From Paracoccaceae bacterium (GTDB taxonomy: Bacteria; Pseudomonadota; Alphaproteobacteria; Rhodobacterales; Rhodobacteraceae): a stretch of DNA of 64,000 nucleotides. Where the stretch lies: contig JAHYIZ010000004.1 in NCBI GenBank assembly GCA_019429405.1, positions 1-64,000 of the forward strand. The letters are read 5' to 3'. The first letter of the stretch is position 1. Every line of letters begins with the position of its first letter. The notes below the pieces were generated by a model, which saw nothing but the letters and a program-made list of their open reading frames with translations, was not told the DNA's origin and ran no database searches. Positions 18,266 to 25,272 of this stretch are shown here, in pieces. The position numbers and the translations under genes are program-made.

Positions 18266-18288
18266 GGCGCACTCGCGCAAACCTCTGG

Positions 18289-18331
18289 CTTCAGCCGCCG
18301 TGGCGCTTCGCCGCAGGCGGCTGAAGTTTTT
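18289..18331 (+). terminator. Rho-independent terminator after the mono-haem cytochrome
   Basis: A perfect 11-bp stem, CTTCAGCCGCC (18289-18299) with GGCGGCTGAAG (18316-18326), is followed by five T. It cleanly separates the cytochrome units from the flavin unit that starts at 18417. Confidence 0.87.
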
Positions 18332-18416
18332 CTGGCAGGGCAAAACACCCGTTCACCTGCGCCCCGCAATCGCGTAGTCTGGCCGCCAGCGTCCCCGACC
18401 CGTTACGGAGATCTCG

Positions 18417-18914
18417 ATGCGCCATCGCCCCGTGCCCCCCGTATTGGCCACGCTGGCCCTGACCCTGACCCTTGCGCTCGCGGCGCCCGCCGCTGCGCGC
18501 GAGATCAGGTTGACCACCACCTTGGCGCGCAACTTCATCGGCGGTGCCTATGCGGCGGTCTATCTGGTCGATGCCGAGGGTAAATACGTCCAGACGCTGC
18601 ATGTGTTCGGCTACAACACCCGTTATTATTCGCATTTCCGCAATTGGTGGCGCGCGACCGATCAGGCCGGGGCAGACCGCGCCGCCGAAGTTGATGGCAA
18701 ATCGGGCGCCAGTGTGCGGCGCGGCGAGGTGGCGGAACTGACGCTTGATCTGGCGGACGAGCTTTTCGACGCGGGATTTGTGCTGCGCATCGACAGCACG
18801 CTTTATGAGGGGCGCGACTACGGCACCGACGCCGAGGTACCTCTGGCCGCAGCTTCGGCCGGGGTGGAGGTGGACGGGCGCGGCTACGTCAAAAGCCTTC
18901 GGTTCGACCTCTAG
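18417..18914 (+). CDS. DUF2271 periplasmic protein with flavinylation motif
   Basis: A 165-residue exported protein with a signal peptide ending near PAAAR (residue 28) and the beta-rich DUF2271 fold. Residues 93-99 read DGKSGAS, which matches the Dxx[S/T]GA[S/T] motif that ApbE enzymes modify by attaching FMN through a phosphoester bond; Ser99 would carry the flavin. DUF2271 proteins have been reported in flavinylation gene clusters. The gene starts an operon (GGAG before the ATG) with a PepSY flavoprotein reductase and an ApbE-type flavin transferase, so it probably receives FMN and relays electrons in the periplasm. The FMN attachment itself is inferred. Confidence 0.85.
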   Translation: MRHRPVPPVLATLALTLTLALAAPAAAREIRLTTTLARNFIGGAYAAVYLVDAEGKYVQTLHVFGYNTRYYSHFRNWWRATDQAGADRAAEVDGKSGASVRRGEVAELTLDLADELFDAGFVLRIDSTLYEGRDYGTDAEVPLAAASAGVEVDGRGYVKSLRFDL

Positions 18915-18931
18915 GCGGGGCCGGGCAGCAC

Positions 18932-21160
18932 ATGCAGCGCAGGCTTCACGCGGTTTTGGGGGTTGCTGCGGCGCTATTGCTGGTGGCGCTGGCGGTCTCG
19001 GGGGCGCTGCTGGCGCCCGGCCCGGCCTATGACCGCGCGCAGGTTTCGGTGCCGCCGCGCGGCGCGGTGCGTGTGGCTGACCTCGCCGCGGCGGTGGTGG
19101 CGCGCTACCCCATGGCGGAACAGATCAGCCGCAAGCCCTCTGGCCGGGTGGTGGTCGATTATACCGAGGGTGATGAGCCGCTGAGCATGACGGTTGACCC
19201 GATGACGGCCGAACCGATTTCGCGCTATGCGCCGTCGGCTTTTACCACCCGTGTCGGCGATCTTCACCGCGCCTTCGGGATGGGCGACGCGCGCCTTGGG
19301 CACGGGCTTGCGGGCCTTGGCGCGGTGGCGCTAGTGCTGGTGGCGCTGTCGGGGTTCAGGCTTCTTGTCACCCGCATGGGCGGGCTGCGAATGCTGCGCG
19401 CGCCAGTGCGCGGCACACCGCTGCAACGGCTGCATGTGGTCTTGAGCCGGTCGAGCTTTCTGGCGCTGCTGCTGCTGGCGCTAAGCGGCGGATACATGTC
19501 CGCCGCCTTCTTCGGCCTGCTTCCGAGCGGAATGGAGGCGCAGCCCGGCTACCCCGCAACGCTCGGCGGCACGGCGCCGCTGCCGGTGGACCAGATGCCG
19601 GCGTTGCAGGCGGTCGACCTGCGCGATCTGCGCAAGCTGGTCTTCCCCTATGACGGCGACCCGACCGAGCCTTATGAGCTGCTGACCAGCACTGGCGCAG
19701 GTTTCATTGATCAGGCAAGCGGCGAAGTGGTTTCGTGGTTGCCGCATTCGGGCGCGCGGCGCGCCTATGCGGTGGTGCTGGCGCTGCACACCGGGCAGGG
19801 TCTCTGGTGGCTGGCGCTGCTGACCGGGGCGGCGGCGCTGGCAGTTCCGCCACTTGCCTTTTCGGGGGTGGTGCTGTGGTGGCGGCGGCGGCGCGCGCGC
19901 CCGCGCATTCGGCGCAACGTGGCGCTGGCCAATGCCGATACGGTCATTCTGGTCGGGTCTGAGGGCAACTCGACCTGGGGCTTTGCCTATACGCTGCAAA
20001 ACGCGCTGACGGCGGCGGGGCATTTTGTGCATGTGGCCGAGATGAACCAGCTTTCGGCGGCGCATTGCGGTGATCGGCGGATGTTCATTCTGACCGCGAC
20101 CTATGGCGATGGCGCGGCCCCTGCCACCGCGCGCAGGTTCCTTGAGGTATTGCCCAAGCTTCGGGCAACGCCAAAGCGTGGCGTGACGTTGTTGGGCTTT
20201 GGCGACCGCGATTTTGGCCATTTCTGCTATTTCGCGGTTGAGGTCGAGGCGGCGCTGATTGCCAAGGGTTGGCCGATCTTTTCGCACCTCGAAACCATCA
20301 ACCGCGAATCGCCGCAGGAGTTCGCGCGATGGGGCGATGCCATTGCGCCGCATTTGGGGCATGAGTTGCGGCTGGTGCATATTGCCGAAACGCCGCGCCG
20401 CCAGCCGTTCGAGCTGATCTCACGGCAGGATTACGGCGCCGACGTGGGCGCGCCCTCGGCAATCATGCGCTTTGGCGCGCCGCCCGATGCGCGACAGGGC
20501 TTTTGGCAAAAGCTGACCGGGCGCGCCGCGCTGCCCTATTTTGAGGCGGGCGATCTGATTGGCATCGTGCCACCGGGTTCCAACATGCCGCGCTATTATT
20601 CGATCGGCTCGGCCTCGGCGGATGGCTTTCTGGAGTTTTCGGTGCGTGAGCATGAACACGGGCTGTGTTCGCGATTTCTGCACGGGCTGAAACCGGGCGA
20701 CCGGATTTCGGCCTTTGTGCGGCCCAACCCCGAATTCCGGCTCGATGCCGGGCGCAACCCGGTGATCATGGTGGGCGCGGGCTGCGGTGTGGGGCCGCTG
20801 GCCGGGTTCATCCGCGCCAACAAGGCGCGACGCCCGATGCGTCTCTACTTTGGCGCGCGCGACCCGGATTCGGATTTTCTCTACCGCGCCGAAATGATGC
20901 AGTGGCTTTCCGAGGGCAAGTTGGGCGCGCTGGTCACCGCCTTCAGCCGCAGCTCTGAAAAGGCCTATCTGCAAGACAAACTGCGCGCCGATGCCGAGGT
21001 GCTGCGTACCATGGTCAAGGCGGGCGCGCAGGTAATGGTGGTGGGCAGCCGCGAAATGGCGCGCGATGTGATGGCGGCGATGGATGATGTACTGGCGCCG
21101 GTCGGTCTATCGGCCGCCAAGCTGAAAGCCGATGGCCGCTATGTCGAAGACATCTACTGA
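18932..21160 (+). CDS. PepSY-membrane / flavodoxin / ferredoxin-reductase fusion
   Basis: A 742-residue transmembrane reductase. The first about 330 residues are PepSY-associated membrane helices (signal-like helix at 8-30, others near 132-150, 177-203, 288-325), with His122, His134, His178 and His296 in helices as possible haem ligands. A flavodoxin domain follows (about 345-490; VGSEGNSTW, TYGDG), then an FAD/NAD(P)H module of CysJ type (about 500-742; RYYSIGSA, VGAGCGVGPLAGF, ending YVEDIY). The soluble part should face the cytoplasm and take electrons from NAD(P)H to the membrane and beyond. It starts 17 bases after the DUF2271 gene and overlaps the flavin transferase gene. Iron-uptake PepSY reductases share this design, so ferric reduction is an alternative. 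Confidence 0.87.
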   Translation: MQRRLHAVLGVAAALLLVALAVSGALLAPGPAYDRAQVSVPPRGAVRVADLAAAVVARYPMAEQISRKPSGRVVVDYTEGDEPLSMTVDPMTAEPISRYAPSAFTTRVGDLHRAFGMGDARLGHGLAGLGAVALVLVALSGFRLLVTRMGGLRMLRAPVRGTPLQRLHVVLSRSSFLALLLLALSGGYMSAAFFGLLPSGMEAQPGYPATLGGTAPLPVDQMPALQAVDLRDLRKLVFPYDGDPTEPYELLTSTGAGFIDQASGEVVSWLPHSGARRAYAVVLALHTGQGLWWLALLTGAAALAVPPLAFSGVVLWWRRRRARPRIRRNVALANADTVILVGSEGNSTWGFAYTLQNALTAAGHFVHVAEMNQLSAAHCGDRRMFILTATYGDGAAPATARRFLEVLPKLRATPKRGVTLLGFGDRDFGHFCYFAVEVEAALIAKGWPIFSHLETINRESPQEFARWGDAIAPHLGHELRLVHIAETPRRQPFELISRQDYGADVGAPSAIMRFGAPPDARQGFWQKLTGRAALPYFEAGDLIGIVPPGSNMPRYYSIGSASADGFLEFSVREHEHGLCSRFLHGLKPGDRISAFVRPNPEFRLDAGRNPVIMVGAGCGVGPLAGFIRANKARRPMRLYFGARDPDSDFLYRAEMMQWLSEGKLGALVTAFSRSSEKAYLQDKLRADAEVLRTMVKAGAQVMVVGSREMARDVMAAMDDVLAPVGLSAAKLKADGRYVEDIY

Positions 21161-22067
21161 ACGCGTCACCCTGCGCGGCCCGGCGATGGCGGCGGAATGG
21201 ACTGCGGTTTGCCATGGCGTCTGGCCGGGGCTGCGTGCGGCGCTGGCGACGGCGGTCGAGGATGTCGAACAGCAGATGTCGAACTGGCGGCAGGGGTCTG
21301 ACCTCAATCGGCTGAACGCGGCGGCGCCCGGCGCATGGGTGGCGCTGCCCGCCGATCTGATGGCGGTGCTGGCGATGGGGTTGGAAATTGGCGCGGCGTC
21401 GGGTGGTGCGTTCGACATGGCGCTGGGCGATCTGGTGGCGGCGTGGGGTTTTGGCCCGCCTGCGCGGCGCCCCGATGAGGCCGCGATTCGTGCGTTGACT
21501 GGGCGCCCCCGCCGCCCTTGTGCCGAGGTGCTGCAACTTGGCGCGGGGTGCGCGCGGCGGCTGGAAGCGGTGCGGTTCGATCTGTCGGGCATCGCCAAAG
21601 GGTTTGGCGTTGATGCTTTGGCGCGGGTGATGGCGGCGTGGGGCATTGCCGACTACCTTGTGGGCATTGACGGCGAAATGCGCGCGGGCGGCACCAAGCC
21701 CGGCGGTGTGCCGTGGAGCGTGGCAATTGAGGCGCCCGATTATGACGCGCCGGGGGTTGCTGGCACGGTGGCGCTGCACGACCGCGCCATTGCCACCTCT
21801 GGCGACACGCGCAATTTCGTGCGCGTCGGCACCGCGCGGGTGGGCCATACCATGCACCCCGCCCGCGCCGCACCGCTGCAAAACGGGGTCGCGGCGGTCA
21901 GCGTGCTGGCCGCGACCTGTGCTGCGGCCGATGCCTGGGCCACGGCGCTGATGGTGCTTGGCGAGCAAGCCGGGGCGGCGCTGGCACAGCGGCAGGGGCT
22001 GGATGCGCTGTTTCAGATGCGCGTGGGCAAGGGGTTGCGGCGCATCGGGGTCGGGCTTTTTGCCTGA
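21141..22067 (+). CDS. apbE: FAD:protein FMN transferase (ApbE family)
   Basis: About 308 residues with ApbE features: GGAFDMALGDLVAAWGF, FDLSGIAKGFGVDALARV (flavin-binding loop), the metal-binding TSGDTRNF and the ADAWATALMVLG segment near the end. ApbE proteins attach FMN from FAD to Thr/Ser of target proteins; the DUF2271 product encoded two genes upstream carries a matching motif. The start is uncertain: ATGs at 21132, 21141 and 21186 are possible, and the gene overlaps the preceding one. None of them gives a signal peptide or lipobox, which is unusual because most ApbE enzymes act in the periplasm; see the findings. Confidence 0.88.
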   Translation: MSKTSTERVTLRGPAMAAEWTAVCHGVWPGLRAALATAVEDVEQQMSNWRQGSDLNRLNAAAPGAWVALPADLMAVLAMGLEIGAASGGAFDMALGDLVAAWGFGPPARRPDEAAIRALTGRPRRPCAEVLQLGAGCARRLEAVRFDLSGIAKGFGVDALARVMAAWGIADYLVGIDGEMRAGGTKPGGVPWSVAIEAPDYDAPGVAGTVALHDRAIATSGDTRNFVRVGTARVGHTMHPARAAPLQNGVAAVSVLAATCAAADAWATALMVLGEQAGAALAQRQGLDALFQMRVGKGLRRIGVGLFA

Positions 22068-22114
22068 CCCTTTTCGCTTTGCGCCTGCGTTGCGCCACAG
22101 TTAGGGTCCGCGCC

Positions 22115-23647
22115 ATGAGCCTTGCCCCCGCCTTGCAGTTTTCGCACGATCAGGCCGACGCCTGGGACCAGATCGCCGAGGCGCTTGGGGCGGCGGGAGT
22201 GGACCTTCTCAATGGCACGCTGACGCCTGAGGGCGGCAGCCGCCGGGTGCTGGCGGTGGTGGGCAAGGCCGGGTCGGGCAAGACCATGCTCTTGGCCGAG
22301 CTTTGCAAGGCGCTGGCCGCCGCCGGGGTCGATACCGTTTCGGGCGATTGGGAGGGGCGGCGGCGCAAAGACCGGCGCACACTGGCGATACTCGCCCCCA
22401 CCAACAAGGCGGCATCAGTGCTGCGCGGGCGCGGCGTGCCCGCCACGACCATTCACCGCATTCTCTACACCCCCGTTTACGACCCGCAATATGAACGCAT
22501 TGCGGAATGGCTGGCCGGGCAGGGCACCCGGCCTGTGGTAGAAGGTTTGGGCGAGGCGGCGCTTGACCGTGCCAAGGCGTTTTACGATGTGGTGAAGTCT
22601 ATCCCCGGCGCGCTGGCGGCGGCGGGGCTGCGCGGCAGCGATTTCATCAAGGGCTGGAAGCGGCGCGATGAGCCGCTCGATATCGGGCTGGTCGATGAGG
22701 CTTCGATGCTCGATGAGCGCCAATTCGACGACCTGCGCGAGATTTTCCCGACCCTGATCATCTTTGGCGACCCGGCGCAGTTGGCGCCGGTGGGGCAATC
22801 AGGCGAGATGGTGTTTGACCGGTTGGGCGATGGCCGCAGGCTCGATCTGACGCGCATTCACCGGCAGGCGCAGGATAACCCCATTCTGGACCTCGCACAT
22901 GCGCTTGGCGATGAAAACATCGGCTTTGAGGCGTTTGAGCGGATGGTGGAAGTGGCCGCGCGGCGCGACCCCCGCGTGGTCTGGGCCGAAAGGGTGGAGT
23001 GTGACCTGATGGCGCGCAGCCCGGTGCTGGTCTGGCGCAATGTCACCCGCGTGCGGCTGATCGCGGCCTTTCGCGCGGCACACGGCGCCCCGGCAGATGC
23101 GCTGCTGCCGGGCGAGCCGCTCATCTGCGATGGCATCGAGCTGCCCTTGAAGCACCGCAAGAAGCGGATTGACCTTGAGGCGCGCGGGCTGATCAAGGGC
23201 GCGCAGGTGATCTATCTTGGCCCCGGCACCAAGCCTGGTTTCTCGCGCCTGCATGTGATGGGCGCGGAAGACCCGAGGCTTTCGGCGGCCTCGATCATCA
23301 AGATCGAAATCCCCGATAGTGACGAGCCGTTCATTCCCTTTGCCGCGCGCATGGGGGCGGCATTTCTGCATGGCGCGGCGGTCACCATCCACAAGGCGCA
23401 GGGCAGCCAGTGGGACAGTGTGCAGGTCTTCGCCCCCGATCTATACGCCGCCGCACGGGCAGGGCGGATCGAGGCGGGAATCCCGCTTTGGAAGCGGCTG
23501 GCCTATGTCGCGATTACGCGGGCCGAAAACCGCCTGCTCTGGGTGGTGCGCAACCGCCTTGCGCGGCCTACGGCGCCCTTGGGTGTCGATGATTTGCCGC
23601 GCGGCGGGGCGGCGCTGGTGCTGGGGGCGGGCGCGGACGACGGCTGA
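22115..23647 (+). CDS. RecD-like ATP-dependent DNA helicase
   Basis: A 510-residue superfamily 1 helicase. It has the Walker A motif VGKAGSGKTMLL, a LAPTNKAASVLRGRG segment, DEASMLDE as Walker B, a FGDPAQLAPVGQSGE motif III, and a C-terminal UvrD-type motif (TIHKAQGSQWDSVQVF) with YVAITRAENRL. No N-terminal nuclease domain is visible. It is a stand-alone RecD-like protein, common in Rhodobacterales, of unclear biological role. The ATG at 22115 is preferred over the frame start at 22079. It starts about 50 bases after apbE and could be read through from it, but it is probably unrelated to it. Confidence 0.85.
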   Translation: MSLAPALQFSHDQADAWDQIAEALGAAGVDLLNGTLTPEGGSRRVLAVVGKAGSGKTMLLAELCKALAAAGVDTVSGDWEGRRRKDRRTLAILAPTNKAASVLRGRGVPATTIHRILYTPVYDPQYERIAEWLAGQGTRPVVEGLGEAALDRAKAFYDVVKSIPGALAAAGLRGSDFIKGWKRRDEPLDIGLVDEASMLDERQFDDLREIFPTLIIFGDPAQLAPVGQSGEMVFDRLGDGRRLDLTRIHRQAQDNPILDLAHALGDENIGFEAFERMVEVAARRDPRVVWAERVECDLMARSPVLVWRNVTRVRLIAAFRAAHGAPADALLPGEPLICDGIELPLKHRKKRIDLEARGLIKGAQVIYLGPGTKPGFSRLHVMGAEDPRLSAASIIKIEIPDSDEPFIPFAARMGAAFLHGAAVTIHKAQGSQWDSVQVFAPDLYAAARAGRIEAGIPLWKRLAYVAITRAENRLLWVVRNRLARPTAPLGVDDLPRGGAALVLGAGADDG

Positions 23648-23653
23648 GCGCTG

Positions 23654-24538
23654 TCAGCTGCCGCCGCGCTGGCCGTAATATAGCCCCACCACATGCTCGG
23701 CCTCGGCAAAGAACAGCCAGCGCGCGGCCAGTGCGCCGGGCAGATGCAGCGCGGTCGCCAGCACCACGGTTAGCGGCCCCGGCGGCAGGCCAAGCACCAC
23801 GGCCAGCGGCGCCACCACCGCAAGCCCGAAGGCAATGGCGCGCAGCTTTTGCGCGTGCTTGCGCGCGACGATGTAGATCATCTCGCGCATCAGGTAGTTC
23901 GGCCCGGTGTGTGGCTGCTCGAACACCCGCACGGTGCCGATTGTGCCAAGCCCTGTGGCTGAACCGATGCTGGCCCCCACTGCTGCAAAGCGCCCGTCGC
24001 CAATGCGCCAGTGTGCGGTCAGCAGGGCGCCCAGAACCACCAGCATAACCGCAGCCCAAAGCCGATTGCCCGCCAGTATCGCGCCCCCGGCCAGCGCGAA
24101 GAACTGGAACATGACAGGCGTGCCCCAGTGGTTCCAGCGCGGCACAGTCTTTAGCTGTGCGTAGATCATCGAGGTGGTGAAAACGGTGGCAAGGCACATC
24201 ACCGCCCCCGCCAAACCCCATGCGCGCGGCCAGCCAAGGCCGAGCCAGTCCGACAGCGCCATGGGCGCGAGGAACACGAGTGTTGCCACCGAGGCCCATG
24301 CCTCGCGGCTCAGCCAGCTGCTGCGCCACTGGCTAAAGGCTCGCAGCGCACGCTGCGGGTTGCCAAGGTGAAAGGCCGAGGCCAGAAGCCCGACAACCGC
24401 CAGCCCGTAGCCGATAAACCAAAGCGCGAAGGCGGCCCAGCCGCTGGCGCCAACCAGCCCAGCGGCAAGGAATGCAAGAAACCCGAACCCCAGCCCCGAA
24501 AGCACCGTGAACAGAATGACCGAGGGCGCGGGGTGCAT
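23654..24538 (-). CDS. soeC: Sulfite dehydrogenase membrane anchor subunit
   Basis: A 294-residue DmsC/NrfD-family membrane protein with about eight helices, ending AEHVVGLYYGQRGGS. It anchors the SoeAB catalytic subunits to the inner face of the cytoplasmic membrane and passes electrons to quinone. The ATG at 24538 overlaps the soeB stop (ATGA), so it is the last gene of soeABC. The gene identity is inferred from operon position and subunit type; DmsC-family anchors look alike, so DMSO reductase remains an alternative that the neighbouring sulfur genes argue against. Confidence 0.85.
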   Translation of the reverse strand: MHPAPSVILFTVLSGLGFGFLAFLAAGLVGASGWAAFALWFIGYGLAVVGLLASAFHLGNPQRALRAFSQWRSSWLSREAWASVATLVFLAPMALSDWLGLGWPRAWGLAGAVMCLATVFTTSMIYAQLKTVPRWNHWGTPVMFQFFALAGGAILAGNRLWAAVMLVVLGALLTAHWRIGDGRFAAVGASIGSATGLGTIGTVRVFEQPHTGPNYLMREMIYIVARKHAQKLRAIAFGLAVVAPLAVVLGLPPGPLTVVLATALHLPGALAARWLFFAEAEHVVGLYYGQRGGS

Positions 24539-25272
24539 CAGATCTTGCCCAACATGCGGTCAAGCCACCCGGCAAGCCCGGTGGTGGCAAGATCAACCAG
24601 TGGCGCCAGCGGCGTGTTGGCCGCTTGGTCTTTGCGGCGCGGCGGCAGGTAGCGGTTGACCGGCGCGGTGCCCATTTCGGGCATCAGCGCCACGCCGCCA
24701 CGGTCGCGCGAAAGGCGGCTGACATTGCTTTCGGGGTCGGCAAAATCGCCAAAATGGCGCGCCCCGGTGGGGCAGGTGCGCACGCAGGCGGGTTCGCGGT
24801 CAGCCTCGGGCAGGGTGTCGTTATAGATCCGGTCAATGCAGAGCGTGCATTTCTTCATCACCCCCGCCGCCGCATCCATCTCGCGCGCGCCGTAGGGACA
24901 GGCCCATGCGCAAAGGCCGCAGCCGATGCAGGCATCTTCATTCACCAGCACGATGCCGTCTTCGGTGCGTTTGTAGCTGGCCCCGGTCGGGCACACGGTC
25001 ACGCAGGGCGCGTTATCGCAATGCAGGCATGAGCGGGGAAAGTTGATGATCTGCGGTGGGGTGTCGGCGGGTGTCACCTCATAGGAATGCACCCGGTTGA
25101 GGAAGGTGCCCGAAGGCTCGGCGCCGTAGGGGTCTTGGTCTGACAGGGGGGCGCCGTAGCCCTGATCGTTCCAGCCCTTGCAGGCGGTCACGCAGGCCTG
25201 ACAGCCAACGCAAGTGTCAAGGTCGATAACCAGACCCAGCTTCTTGTCGGTTTTGGCGGGCAGGCAGGTCAT
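24538..25272 (-). CDS. soeB: Sulfite dehydrogenase iron-sulfur subunit
   Basis: A 244-residue ferredoxin-like subunit with four [4Fe-4S] cluster motifs: CVGCQACVTAC near residue 21, SCLHCDNAPCVTVC, CIGCGLCAWAC, and KCTLC with a later CVRTC. It shares the DmsB/NrfC architecture and wires the molybdenum subunit to the membrane anchor. I use the ATG at 25272, which overlaps the soeA stop codon by four bases (ATGA); the longer frame from 25377 has no ribosome site and lies inside soeA. Electrons from sulfite pass through its clusters. Confidence 0.93.
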   Translation of the reverse strand: MTCLPAKTDKKLGLVIDLDTCVGCQACVTACKGWNDQGYGAPLSDQDPYGAEPSGTFLNRVHSYEVTPADTPPQIINFPRSCLHCDNAPCVTVCPTGASYKRTEDGIVLVNEDACIGCGLCAWACPYGAREMDAAAGVMKKCTLCIDRIYNDTLPEADREPACVRTCPTGARHFGDFADPESNVSRLSRDRGGVALMPEMGTAPVNRYLPPRRKDQAANTPLAPLVDLATTGLAGWLDRMLGKI

